This document shows positions 12,483 to 23,890 of a stretch of DNA of 64,000 bases, in pieces (positions within the stretch are counted from its first letter, which is position 1; every line of letters begins with the position of its first letter). This stretch comes from Isoetes taiwanensis (Eukaryota > Streptophyta > Lycopodiopsida > Isoetales > Isoetaceae). Below the pieces are notes generated by a model, which did not search any database, was not told the DNA's origin, and worked only from the letters and a program-made list of their open reading frames with translations. Both the position numbers and the translations under genes were made by a program. The DNA lies in NCBI GenBank assembly GCA_021234155.1, contig JAJEKV010000024.1:15332406-15396405 (forward strand), given 5' to 3'.

Positions 12483-14731
12483 TTACAGCTGCAACTTCTT
12501 ATGCATCTTCTTCTCCAACCACTTCTCCATGGTAACATCATCTTCCATGGGGTTGTCTGGGCTTTGTGGAGACAACAGCACTTTCCTCTGTGCTGGAGAG
12601 AATATCTCACGTGCTGGTGAGATCACCACTGTGCTCAACTCTCGACCTGCAAACAAAACAAGTCAATGTTAAGAAATTTATTTGTGCAAATCAAATTTGC
12701 AAGATAACACTTACAAGTGCTCAAGGTAATTGGCATTTGCTTTGGCTCGCAACCGAACCGGAGGATCTCGCATAATACAAGTTAGGTCGGGTCTAAAATA
12801 AAACTATTGAACACATGTGCTGAAAAAGTGCTTACCGCTTTTAATCGGAGTGTGCATTTCGGATAAGCCCTCCTTTGAAGCATCGGTTTCCACAAAGACC
12901 ATCCCCGTCCAACCACTTTTGAAATTTTTTCTGCATTTAAAAAGCTGATGTGAGTCAAATGCACATGAGTAAATGATACATATGTTGAAATGTTGCTTAC
13001 CTTTCATTTTTGGAGACAAATCATGCACTGCAAAATAGTGCTGGACAAGTTCATCTACAACACCATCACTGGTAATGTCTGCAGCAAAAAAAATCTTAAG
13101 TAATTGTACTCAAATACCTGTAATTGTTAATTTTTTTACCTGCTGCTTTACTGCCTATCTGAGGACTATCTTCACGAGCTAAGTGAGAAAACTTCATTGG
13201 ACTAACCTTTTCCACATCAATTGGATCTGCAAGGAATAAACAAACTTCAAGCAAGCTTTAACTAACTTGAGAAAATACTGAATAAGTACCTAGATCTATG
13301 GGTTTTTGACCACATGACTTAGTGGCACTCCTTGTTATTCTTTTCTTTGCCACTCTGACAGGCTGAAAATCTGAACTTGGTGGATCATTATACATAGAGG
13401 TGCTCGAGCTAGTTTCTTCTCTTAATCTCTTCTTGGGTGTCAACTCCTTCTGCTTTTTTCCAGTCTTGCTGGTTTTTTCTACTTCTTCTGCTGGTTTTTT
13501 CCTTCTGCTGGTTTTTTCTACTTCTTCTGTTTCTGTTTCTTCACTTGATTCTTCTTCATCTGAACCTGGTGGCTTGAGTTCCTTGAAACCAAGTTCATCA
13601 AGAATACTTGGAGGAACCTCAACATCACGGACCCGGATGCAATGCAATGCATGCCTTCCAGCACAACACTGAAACATATTACATGGTAAATATGACCACA
13701 TGAATTAAGCTTAACATGCAATTCATATTCCTCTGAAAACAGAAGGCCACAGCCCTCACATGTGGTTGCCCCTTTGGACATTGGGAAATTATAAGTTCCC
13801 ATTCCCAGTTTTGGGAGATTCTTCTTGGATTTCTCATTTTGATGCAAGTGAGCCACATGCTTGCACTTGGCATGCCAGAACTTCATGTTAGTTTCATAAT
13901 TTTCAATATCAGAATTGAGAATACAAATTTCTTTCTTTAGTTGCTGCAAACCTGAAGTGTTCACCTTCGACATCTGCTTGTCTAGAAAAGCTTGGAGAGC
14001 TTGCTCATCCCTTTGCAACGTTTGTATTCCATCTTCCTCATCAGGACTGAACAGCTGCAAATCCATCCACATCTGCCTCTTCTCCTTTATCTCGTCTTCT
14101 AGATCCTTGAAGTTTGCATTGGAGTTGCTGATGGAACCTTCCATTCTCAACAGGTCGGCCTGTTTCTGCACCAATTCCTTCTTGATGTCCTCATACATAT
14201 GGGAAAGTGACCTGATGTGATTCAGCAGTGCAGTGGTGTTCTTCTCGAAAGCATTCACATGTTCTTTGTTCAGCTGAGCTTGGCCAATCCTGTAAGCATC
14301 TACTGCAAGACTTGCCCAATTAACCTTAAACTCGTCAGGATTCTGCAATGCCTTTGCAGTATGTGACCAGGCAAAAGCCCTTGCAAAAAGGGTTCTCAAT
14401 TCCTTATTTGGAAGCGGTTTCTGATAAACTCTCTCTATCAAATCAGAGAGTGCTGTCTTGAACTGGGGCTTGATTAACTTGATGTGTATCTTGCCGGTTT
14501 TGGGCATAGGTTTTCCCAGACCTGCAAAAAATCAGCACTTGGAACATCTGCCCATTTGATACTTCTTGGATTCTTTCCCTCCATCGAAAGTTTCTGATTC
14601 TTTGCAAACTCAATGGGTGTTCTTGCAAAAAGTAACTCCTGCAAAACCGAGTTCTTAGTTTGGTCCCTTAAAAAAAAATTAGAAATGCAAGGGGGAGCTT
14701 GTACCTCGCCGGAATTGGTTTTGGTCGCCAT
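12483..14731 (-). pseudogene. coiled-coil and RING-like zinc protein gene, frame broken
   Basis: This multi-exon gene runs toward the transposase-like gene. The ATG at 14731 begins MATKTNSGEVQAPPC. About 14507-13690 encodes a long heptad-rich region (for example KKELVQKQADLLRMEGSISN), predicted as coiled coil. A Cys/His cluster then reads CEGCGLLF...SCGHIYHVIC near 13690-13765 and continues across a small intron to CCAGRHALHC, which looks like a RING or related zinc fold. An acidic/basic tail follows (DEEESSEETETEE, KKRITRSATKS). Downstream exons end with KWLEKKMHKKLQL and a TAA at 12483-12485. One T appears to be missing from the T6 run near 14531-14536, which separates the first exon from the rest. 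Its convergent position suggests it is the second gene of the same transposon. It could instead be a captured host gene. Confidence 0.55.
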
Positions 14732-14739
14732 GCTTCAAG

Positions 14740-16242
14740 TCGCGAATTCGGATCAAAAACAGAGTTTTGTAAACTCAAAACATGAATTATTTCCAAATTC
14801 ATTGAAGATATCGTGCTTGATGGGTCTGACGATTCCGAAATCATTAATTTCAAAGAACCCGAGGAGAATTAATCACCGATTCATCATGGATTCAAAGATC
14901 GCTGCGAAAGTTCGCGCCCAAAAACTTTCCTGACTGGTGGCCTTCTCCGGCCGTCACTGCCCTTCAACTTTATGGCTGACGGCTCGTCAAGTTGCTGCCC
15001 GTCACGGACTGCTCGTGTAAAAAAAACGAAAGTAAAGTGCTAAAAAACTGCTTGACGGGCGGAAAATGGCACATATCAAGCATAAACACACTCAGCAATA
15101 AGGTAAGTCGTAAGGCTTTGAACAAGTTTCTATTTTCCTTATTGTTTATTCTTCTTACTGTTTTTCGGCTTCTGGGCAGAGGAATATAGCGATTTGGGAA
15201 AGGCCTGAAACAATTTTTGGCTGGGCTTATCTTCAGAAGCATCATGCAGGTGAATCCGCCTTACTATATTTCTTATCATTTCTTATCATCTTACTCTGTT
15301 AAAAACCCTACTGTAACTCAAGACAGTTTATTTCTGCAGGTTTAGGGCTCTGGAGCTTTGATTTTGCTTACCAGGTTGGCTTCTGGACTACAAGAGGTGC
15401 TTCCCTGATCCTATTTATTTCAATCAAGTCCAAGATTTGAAGGCAAAACAAAGATGCCAAAGCGCAAGCCGTTTCCCTTAAACCTTCTTCCTTTTTTGTT
15501 TGTTTGTTCGGCCTGCTCTAAATGTTGGTTTGTAGCAATGTTGGTCGTACCAAAATCCATTGAACCAATTTTTGAGAAACCAAAGTCCACCACCTTATCT
15601 TTATGCTCTCTTTTAGATATTCCAGATGCTTTAAGATTTTTTTAATGCAATAAGCTCTGGCTTTTGCCTCAAATCTTCGCGCGATTAGAGCTAGATTTCT
15701 CTGAACCCATATTTTGCAAGAAAATAGAGTTTCTAAAAGACATCATGGCATGGAGGATCGATTGCTGTACAGAAAGGGCTTTTGAGCGACCTTGCATATG
15801 GCCTTAAGTGATTGGATATTCTGTTATATTTTTATCAAATTCATTATATGCAGTTTTATATGGATGCTTCTGATTGCTCTTTGAGATATTTCTGTCTTGA
15901 TTGTGCATCAAATCAAACCCTAAACCCATTGTATTCTTATGATGCATGTTATTTGGCATCTGTCAGGTTCATGCATATGATTCTATTGAGGATAAAATCT
16001 GTTAGTCTAGGATCTATTTGTGTTGAGAAGAATATGTATTTTGGAAATGGAAGGGCATGCCAGATTGTGTAGTTGAATTTGGGATCCGAATTATGAGTTT
16101 GTTCAATGGAATGGCATTTTACTTATGAGGCATATGAGGAATACACATTATCATTTATAATGCAGTTTCTGATGGGTTGGCATGTTTTGGATGTGCATAT
16201 TCTGATAAGGATGAAATTTTTATGATTTTGTTTGTTTGTTTG
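14740..16242. other. no gene supported
   Basis: This interval holds only short unsupported ORFs. A GC-richer patch at about 14938-15070 contains repeated CGTCA/TGACGG words and could mark the edge of the two-gene element, but I could not match it to a partner at the 7.6 kb side. The rest is AT-rich. Confidence 0.35.
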
Positions 16243-16444
16243 TTTTTTTTTTTTGAAGGCAAGGATTTTTTTATATTCATGTTAACATAAATACATCAGA
16301 AAAAGGTATATCCATTGGAAAAAGATATACCAAATAAAGGCATGCAGAGATATATCTCCTGCTATGTCCAAAAAAGGAACTCCAATCATGGAGTGAATAC
16401 AACTTTTAGAGTTTTAAGCTTATAAAAACGATTGTATCAGAGAT

Positions 16445-16850
16445 CTAGTTTGGAACTTGGAAACCCTCTTGTGCTGCTATCAAATCCTGTATGGTCAGGT
16501 TATCCACCCTGCGTCTGCCAAAGATATTCAGCATTGAATCAAGCTCCTCACATGGGAAATTGGTGAAGTCCAACAAAAGGAGCACATGTGCTTCCCTTTT
16601 TTGCTGCCATGTATGAAAAAGATTCAAGAAAAAGGGCCTCAGCCCGTTATTCCTCCAAACCTCTTTCCTCTTCTATAACGTTTTGATGGCCAGTGCGTGG
16701 ATCATTTCTTGCTTCAGCTGTATAAAAATGTTCTCCAGTTCAGCATGAGTTAGTATGGCATCCTCCTCATCCGAATTTTCTGCCTGCCCCATTCCTCTGG
16801 TCGAACCTCCTACCCTATTGAGTCTCCTCATGGCATCTGTGCAAAACATC
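16445..16850 (-). pseudogene. exon-like segment, paralogue of 33.05-33.46 kb
   Basis: Minus-strand reading from about 16850 gives AMRRLNRVGG, then ENIFIQLKQEMIHALAIKTL, a TAG, then FHTWQQKREAHVLLLLDFTN and DNLTIQDLIAAQEG, ending with a stop at 16445. The segment at 33.05-33.46 kb gives matching FIELKQEMIHASAIKKV, REAHVLVLLDFTN and LTMQDLIEAQ. Similarity continues about 25 bp upstream of the TTTTGCACAG acceptor, so part of an intron is shared. The function is unknown. The internal TAG and the lack of an upstream exon suggest a non-functional copy. Confidence 0.6.
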
Positions 16851-19800
16851 ATCAGATAATGTTAGTTTAAGTACAAAGAATTCAAAAGGTCCCTTAAAAG
16901 AACCAATGCTGTCCCATTCTCTGTCATATTTTTTCCCCTTTAGTGTTTTGTGGGCAATAGCTGAGATTTGAATAAGGTCCAGAAGGATTCCTTTCAGCCA
17001 AGTCATAGATGGTGCATGGCCTCCAATCATAACTCTGTTTCTGTGTAACCAAATAGCCCAGCAGGTCAGGGTTCTTATAGTATTGACTAATCTGCTACCA
17101 TTGTCCCAAAAGGGAAGTAGGTCATTAGTAGTTGGCACTCCCTTATTAAGTTGTGCTGTCCAGCTCCAAAAATCCAGTAGCCAATTGCATATAAAGACAT
17201 GGTTTGAACTCTCTGTTTCCCCATATAACTTGCATTGGCTTGATACAGTGTTGTCATATTTGGCTCGATTCATATTGGTGGCTAGGCTCTGATGCAAGGC
17301 TATCCATTTAAATGTTTTGATCCTAGCAGCAGTATAAACCTTCCACCCCTTTGCACAAACCGAATTCAGTTTATCTTCCTCACAATTCCATAATAGAGTA
17401 GCTTTGGAAGGTTTCCTTTCAAGTAAGGCCTTGTAGATCTCTTTGACTGAATAAATTTCTTTCTTATTCAACTGCCATTGATTACTATTCTGGTTGAGCT
17501 CCTGATATCCTCCCATATGCTCCATAATGAGGTGATAAATCTTTTTATCTATTTCAGAACCTTTGGTTCTACTCTTAACTTCCTCCCAAGTGAGCCATCT
17601 GTTTGAAGGGTCCCTGAGGTCTTCAATTTTATTAATACCTGCATTGAACCACTGCATGTACTTCTGTGGATCTTGAAGAGCTAAGCAACCAATGCCTTCA
17701 GGAGCTAGCTCAGGGTGCCAAAAAAAATTAGTATCTTTGCTCCTAGCATCCAAAACAGGTGGCCTGTAACATAATGCAGCATTATTCCAAGCATCCAGGA
17801 TTCTCCTCATGATATTGGATGTTCCAGAGGCAGGAGTCAACTGAAAGAAAGCTGAATCAGGTAGGCAATGCTTAAGAGTGGCACTGCCAACAGGGTGAGA
17901 GCTTTGCAGCCAGTATCTTATTAGCTTGAGTGCCGGGGATGGTCTGTTGATATATAGAGCTCTCCACACCATCTTGGCAGCTAAAGCTTGAGCTTGTACA
18001 AATAAGTCCTTGTAGCCGAGACCTCCTTCTTTCCTCGGTTTGACCAGGTCTGACCATGCAACTTTATGAGACCCCTGCCATATGAATTTCCTAATAATTC
18101 TTTCAATTTGGTTGTAAGAAGCCTTATCTCCTACCAGAACTGAGGAGAAGAAGATATGTGTACTACAAATCACAGAATTAGCAATTTCAACTCTCCCAGC
18201 CAGGGATAGGGTGGATGGATACCTGTGAAGTTTTTTTTAATTCTGGAAACTATAGGTTCCCATAGTCCATGTAAAGAGTGATTAAGGGCCAAAGGAATCC
18301 CCAAAATCTTTGTAGCTGCCTTATTATCCAAAACCTTAATGCCATGGATAGCTGTCTCTTTAGTGTCAAAAATTATTGCACTTTTGGCTTTGTTTAACTT
18401 AACCCCTGCTGCAGACCCAAATTTTTCTATTGCCTCCAGAAAGTTAGGTAAACTGTTGTCTCCATGTTTCAGAAACACAAATGTGTCATCTGCATATTGC
18501 ATTATTGTGAAGTCTTCATCCCCTTGTGGCATTTTTAGGCTGTTAATTAGTTTCCTTTCCTGTAAACTAACTGCCATCCTAGTGACCATCTCAGCAATAA
18601 TCAAGAATAGATATGGGGCCAGTGGGCATCCTTGCCTCACTCCTCTTTGGCATTGAAAAGGCTTGGATGGAGTACCATTAATAATTATGGCAGATGAGGC
18701 ATTAGCATTGAAGCTCCAAATTTTGTTGTATATGGTTTCTGGAAACCCAAGGTGTGCCATGGCCTTTTGTAAAAACCTCCAATCAATAGTGTCATATGCT
18801 CTCTGAAAATCGAGCTTTAGGAGCATGCATTGTTGGCCTGACATTTTGTTCCAATGCAAGCCTTCAGTTGCTCCTATATAATTGTCTAATATGTTCCTTT
18901 GAGGCAAGAAAGCTGATTGGCAGGGACTGATCAGCTTATATAAAACACATTTCAGCCTGTTAGCCATCATTTTGGCTAGAATCTTATAGCTTGTATTGGT
19001 TAATGTGATGGGTCTCCAGTCTCCTAGAACCTGAGGAGTGTCCACCTTAGGGATCATGGTGATATGCCCAGCATTGATTGCAGGATGTATCTTTGAGGCA
19101 CACCATGCCCCTTGGAAGAAAGTAATCAAATCCTCTTTCATTATATCCCAGAACTCCAAATAGAATTCTGGTTGCAGACCATCCGGACCAGGGCTCTTCC
19201 CTTTTGCCATGGATTTCAGAGTTTCCAGAATCTCTCTCTCTTTTGGGACAGACAATAATTCTTCCTCACTGATCTCTCCAGAGCTTTGTGGAATATCTTG
19301 GAAGAATTCTGTCAGGGTCTGCTCATCTGCTTGTTTATTCTCAAAGAGCTTGGAGTATTCCCTTTGAAAATAGTCTTCTATCTCTTTTTGTTCCTCTATG
19401 TTTTTCTGGCCATCCTTAATTTTTGTGATCCCATTATTCACCATTCTATTTTTAGCTGTTCTAAAAAAGAAAGCCGAGCTGCCATTATCCATGTTGTTAA
19501 GATACTTTGTTCTGCTTCTCACTGCCAGAGACTTTGCTTCTTTCTCCTCAATGATTTTAACTTTTTTTTCCAAGTCTTCCTCTTCATCCTGTAAACTTTT
19601 GTTATTCTTGTCATTGAATAACTTACTTCTAATTTGTTTTATAGCCCCATAAATAGACTGTTTTTCCTTTCTCTTCTCCAATGCCCAGTTTTTCCCCCAT
19701 TGTTTAATCCAATTCTTTATGTCTTTAACCCTCTGACAAAAAGCATTCATAGATCCTTGTCTTGGGATTGCCCCTAACTTGGAATAAAACTCCTTGTATT

Positions 19801-20575
19801 CATCACAGAACCTTTTCATATTGAGTAAGTCTGTGTTGAACTTAAATGGGACATTTGTTCCCCCTTTTCTTGGGACAGTTTTATTCTCAAGGGATTGAGG
19901 GAAGTGATCTGAGATTGAATTTGCTAGGTCACCAGTAACAATAGCCGAATCCCATGCTGTTATGGACTTGTTGTATAGATAAAACCTGTCCAGTAGACAA
20001 TAGGTCCTATGTTCCCCTTTTCTTTTATTACTCCAGGAGTACATATTCGATGATGAGGGGGGAACATAAGAGAAGTGTAGCATGAGATTCTGCCATGCCT
20101 CCCTCTCTTTTTTGGTCATGTTCATCTTCTTTCCCAGCTTCTGATCCCAACTATTGAAATCTCCAGCCATAAGAATATTATCCTTCTTGCTGTTTTGGAT
20201 CCAAAGGTTAATCTGATCCCATTGTTTTTCTCTGTCTGCTGGTTCTGTAGAAGCATACACATTGATAATGTTCAATTTTTCTGTTCCTCTTTCCAGTGAT
20301 GCCACTGTCCACCTGCCAGAGGGGTGTTTATATTTGCTTGCACAAAGAAATCCATTCCACATTGTACTAATTCCCCCTTTTGTTCCATCTGTTTCTGTCC
20401 AAACAGAATCCCCAACTGGGAAGATCCATGTACCCAATCTCTCTGCTTCAAAACTTGGCAGTCTATGTTCTTGGACTAGAACAATGTCTGCCTTCATTTC
20501 TCTCAAAGCGATTAATGCTCTTTTCCTCTTGAGTGGACCTTTGATTCCCCTCAGATTCCAAGTTACTATCTTCAT
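16815..20575 (-). pseudogene. LINE ORF2: endonuclease, reverse transcriptase, zf-RVT
   Basis: ORF2 nicks DNA and primes reverse transcription of the element RNA. From the N-terminus it has an APE-type endonuclease (MKIVTWNLRG, the catalytic Glu in VQEHRL, AGDFNSWDQ, and SDHFP near residue 225). A reverse transcriptase follows (KSPGPDGLQPEFY, IPKVDTPQVLGDWRPITL, LKLDFQRAYDTIDW, QRGVRQGCPLAPYLF and the catalytic MQYADDT). After the break comes zf-RVT (IKTFKWIALHQ, with ESSNHVFIC). In the zinc cluster the second Cys position appears to be Tyr (CKLYGE). The frame is broken once, at the A8 run near 18233-18240, where one A is missing. Otherwise it is open over about 1250 codons, so the element is fairly young. 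Confidence 0.85.
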
Positions 20576-21501
20576 TAGGCTGGGTAGCTTTTCCTTTCTT
20601 GAACTCTTAAGTTCAAGGCTGGGCTGTTGGAAGTGAACTGCACTTTTTTCTTAACCCTCTTGGCAACCATTGGGGTATAGAATTGTTCAATATTTCCTGC
20701 TCCCTTCCTGGCTTCATCTGGACTAATTGGATTTGACTCCAGGCCAGATGACTTTACAAACCTCTCTTGGCCAATTGGGCTTAGCAGGACATTGGATTGC
20801 TCCATTCCCAGGCCAATTGGACTTAGAAGAGTAGGTTTAGATTTTGATAACATCCCCTGGCCTCTCTGAGGGCTTAGAGGGTCAATGTTTTCAATATCTT
20901 CCTCATTCCTCTGGTCAGCATTCCTCTGGTCAGCCATATTTGACATCATCCCCTGGCCTCTCTGTTGAGGACTTAGAGGGTCAATGGTGTCACCTCTCCT
21001 GTTTGGAAATGGTTTAAGGGGTGTATAGAAAAAGTTGGATTCCATCTCCTGGCCTCCCTGAGGTCTCATAGGATCCATGTTGTCCAAAATTTCTAGGCTT
21101 GTATTCTGGCTAGTCAAAATAGTGGCCTCCATCTGATCAGCCACTGTTGACCCCTTCCCCTGGCCTCTCTGTTGAGGGCTTATAGGTTCAATGGAGTCAA
21201 CAAGCCTGTTTTGATCAAGTAACTTAAGTGGTGTATGAAAAGTATTGGATTCCATCCCCTGGCCTCCCTGAGGTCTTATAGGGTCCATGTTATCCAAGAT
21301 TTCCAAGCTTGTATCCTGGTTACTCAAATCAGTGGCCTCAAAAACCAATTCTTCAGTTCCTCCCATAGATTCTTCATCCTTGTCAAATTGAAATGGCGAG
21401 GTGGTAAAGAATTTGGAGTAAATCCCTTGTTTTTCCAGAGGAGTATTGGGAATTACCTCCTGCTGGTCCAATTTCTCATTCTGCTCCATTAACTCCAGCA
21501 A
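20575..21501 (-). CDS. LINE ORF1, C-terminal portion with internal repeats
   Basis: This 308-residue ORF lies directly before ORF2 and its TAA overlaps the ORF2 ATG (TAATG), so it is the ORF1 of the LINE. ORF1 products bind element RNA. The protein is rich in Pro, Gln and Gly and contains two diverged copies of a unit of about 70 residues beginning TSLEILDNMDP and containing RPQGGQ. SPQQRGQG motifs recur three or more times. The C-terminus is basic (AKRVKKKVQF). No RRM or CCHC knuckle is visible, so the N-terminal part is missing or the family is unusual. Confidence 0.65.
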   Translation of the reverse strand: MLELMEQNEKLDQQEVIPNTPLEKQGIYSKFFTTSPFQFDKDEESMGGTEELVFEATDLSNQDTSLEILDNMDPIRPQGGQGMESNTFHTPLKLLDQNRLVDSIEPISPQQRGQGKGSTVADQMEATILTSQNTSLEILDNMDPMRPQGGQEMESNFFYTPLKPFPNRRGDTIDPLSPQQRGQGMMSNMADQRNADQRNEEDIENIDPLSPQRGQGMLSKSKPTLLSPIGLGMEQSNVLLSPIGQERFVKSSGLESNPISPDEARKGAGNIEQFYTPMVAKRVKKKVQFTSNSPALNLRVQERKSYPA

Positions 21502-21564
21502 ACAGTACGAGTTATTATTGCTTCTCCTTTTGTTGCTTGCTAACAGTACGAGTTATTATTGCTT
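21501..21564. repeat. short direct repeat at LINE 5' side
   Basis: AACAGTACGAGTTATTATTG occurs at 21501-21520 and again at 21542-21561. It lies at the 5' margin of the LINE coding region and may be a slippage duplication or part of the element's 5' end. Confidence 0.6.
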
Positions 21565-22190
21565 GCTAACGTGTTTTCTTTCATTGGCTGTGACGACAAA
21601 CATCAGGGGATCTTTTCAACAAGGCAACAAAAAAACAAGCAAAACAACAGGGTAAGACAGTAAGGAGGAATTATCTAAACAATGATTTATTTTGCATTTT
21701 TAAGGGTGTTTTTAAACTAAAATTTGGATTTTTCTCATTTCATTTTTTACTAAGCTTGATTTGTTCTAATAACTTCTCAATGATGTTTGATAATGTTTAT
21801 CTGAATATTAAAGTATAGTACTGACTTTTTTGCAGCTGGAATTTGGATCGCAACATAAAACATAACACAATCTTTCAATTTTAAATTGTTATATCACATT
21901 TCTATTTTTATAAGTAGATCACAATACATGGTTTGCTCTATAATATTTTGATACACTTCCTACATTACAACATATACTACAATTAGAACTCGAAATAAAG
22001 ATACTACACCCCAACCATCTATACAAATGTAACTCAAGACAAATATTATGTTCTCTAACATGTTTTATACTCTATTTCCCAATATGTCCAACTCAAGACA
22101 AAACGGAGAGCATGTAAAGATTTATATTACCTTTAACATTCTATTTTTCGAGGGGGAGATTTAGATTTACATAGAAGAACATAAGTAGAT
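21565..22190. other. AT-rich interval, no gene seen
   Basis: This interval is AT-rich, with no supported ORF, and separates the LINE from the ORF relic at 22.2 kb. Confidence 0.35.
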
Positions 22191-22201
22191 AAACTAATTT
22201 T

Positions 22202-22936
22202 TTGATTCCTACACCAATGCAGATGGTAATCATCAATGTTGAGTGGGATTCGTACCCAAAATTGCTTGCCAAACGTTTTGAGGATGGGCATGATGTGCCA
22301 CCATTTAAAGATGACCTTGATAAATATGTTCAATACTTGAATAACTATGAGGACCTTGAGGAAATTATGTTAGAGTTTTTGCAGAGTGGTATGGAGTTCA
22401 GGAGTCGCTTGGGCTTCCACTATCTCAAACATCTAAAATTCAATTAGATGTTGATAAGTTCATCAGTTTCTTGGAACGTGTGTTTCATAAACACATATAT
22501 GTCCATGTTCAAAAGTTCGCAAATACCATGGATACTATTTTATACACTGAGTACATGGTGCAAAATGGTTTAGATGTGTAGCCTATTGAAACGCCTGAGC
22601 TTTTGGCATTGTTAGTAATAAATGTGCTCCCCATCTATGGAACTCTTTGTTTTCTACGATATTCACTAATAAAGATGTGTTCGTCAATCAAAATGTATAC
22701 CTTGGCATATGATAAACACGTGTATATAAACTACAACAATATGCTTGAACCCATGTGTCCCAATTATAAATGATAGTTTTGGAGAGAATGAAGGTTATCT
22801 TGCACGTTCTTTAACCACTTTATTGGGGGTTGTACTTTTATGGAAATTCCATCTCATCTCTTTCTACTTTTTGTACATGTCAACCTTTTACTTCCACTTT
22901 CAAGGAGACAACAACTTTGGCAACGCTCAAAGGTGA
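22202..22936 (+). other. unidentified degenerate coding relic
   Basis: The ORF at 22202-22447 reads MQMVIINVEWDSYPKLLAKR and then DDLDKYVQYLNNYEDLEEIM. In another frame the reading continues to about 22750 (DVDKFISFLERVF, VQKFANTMDTILYTEYMV), with a TAG and a frame change. The residue usage looks protein-like, so this is probably a decayed gene or element ORF, but I do not recognise the family. A segment near 22890-22935 (FYFHFQGDNNFG, then GTGAG) resembles one at about 28960-29005 (FYLHFEGEYHTT, then GTGAG), on the other side of the copia insertion. Confidence 0.35.
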
Positions 22937-23117
22937 GCCATATTCTTTGTTTAGATAGATTCCTTCACATTGCATGTCCGTAGCTTTTCATAATCTTGAA
23001 AATGCGCATAATAATAATACTTTTAAAATAAAGCTTCAGCTTGAAATTCTATTATGCCATAAGACTCTATTAGTACATTTTGCATAAATCTATGCTTTGT
23101 CTGTAAACCGCCATCAT

Positions 23118-23857
23118 TGTTGAAATCCAGTAATAAAATAAAGAAATCCTTTAGCAAAGATGTCACTAGGCTACAATACTGTTGCAACAACCTTAGGATA
23201 ATATTTTCAAGGTCAATAATACAACAAATGATTAATTGATTTCAAATATCTAGAAGTTCTCCTCACTATGCAATGGAAGCCACATTATGGTCAATAATTC
23301 CATGCATCTAGATAGTATAGTCTTCCCCTCTCTTTTATAACATAAGAACCATTAGAAATCAATTATTAACTATTGTACTGTGTAGCAGAAGCATTGACCG
23401 AATCACTGTTCATATGCTGACTGCCATCGAGCACCTTGCTTGAGACGGATATTTGCCTTCTTCAATCCGAATACTTCTTCAAGGCTCTGCTCCACCTTAT
23501 AATAGTACAATCCGGCGGTTAAGGCATCATTCATGCTTTCCAATCTGAGGCTGTTGTCCTTTGAACTATATCCCACAGGCTTGGCTAAGGAAATCTGCTA
23601 CTTTCGATTTATCCCACATACCTGCTTTAGGAAAGCACATAAAGCACTTTAGGAAAGCACATAAAGCACTTATATGTATAAAGCACTTATATGCATTCGT
23701 TTGCATCTTCAACTGTTCTTGACTTTACAACCTATTGCCACTGCTTCTCATAGGTTGTTTTTGTAGCTACAATATATTCACTGCCACTGCTTCTCATGAA
23801 TATAAGATGACAATTTTCTAAATTCCTTATAATATGACATGACTCACATTTTCAACA
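23118..23857 (-). repeat. copia 3' LTR
   Basis: This 740-bp repeat begins TGTTGAAATCC and ends TTTTCAACA on the plus strand, so TGTTGAAA and TTTCAACA form the inverted termini. It contains a short internal duplication of AGGAAAGCACATAAAGCACTT near 23630-23670, and a repeated ATAAAGCACTTATATG. It carries two extra bases (TG) near 23380 compared with the other LTR. Confidence 0.97.
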
Positions 23858-23870
23858 TCTTCCCCTTCAT
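23858..23870 (-). other. copia polypurine tract
   Basis: On the minus strand the bases just before the 3' LTR read ATGAAGGGGAAGA. This is a purine run of the kind that primes plus-strand DNA synthesis. Confidence 0.85.
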
Positions 23871-23890
23871 GTCATACTCATGTCTGCACC

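Larger units (their letters stand above)
16243..21564 (-). mobile_element. L1-type LINE with attached 3' exon
   Basis: This is a non-LTR retrotransposon on the minus strand. It has an ORF1 C-terminal portion (20575-21501), ORF2 with endonuclease, RT and zf-RVT (16815-20575), and a terminal T12-13 run on the plus strand at about 16243-16256, which is the poly-A tail. ORF1 and ORF2 overlap by one base (TAATG), as expected for reinitiation. Between ORF2 and the tail lies an exon-like segment with a paralogue at 33 kb. The 5' end of ORF1 seems truncated: plant L1 ORF1 proteins usually have an RRM-like domain and a zinc knuckle, and neither is seen. I could not identify the target duplication. Confidence 0.75.
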
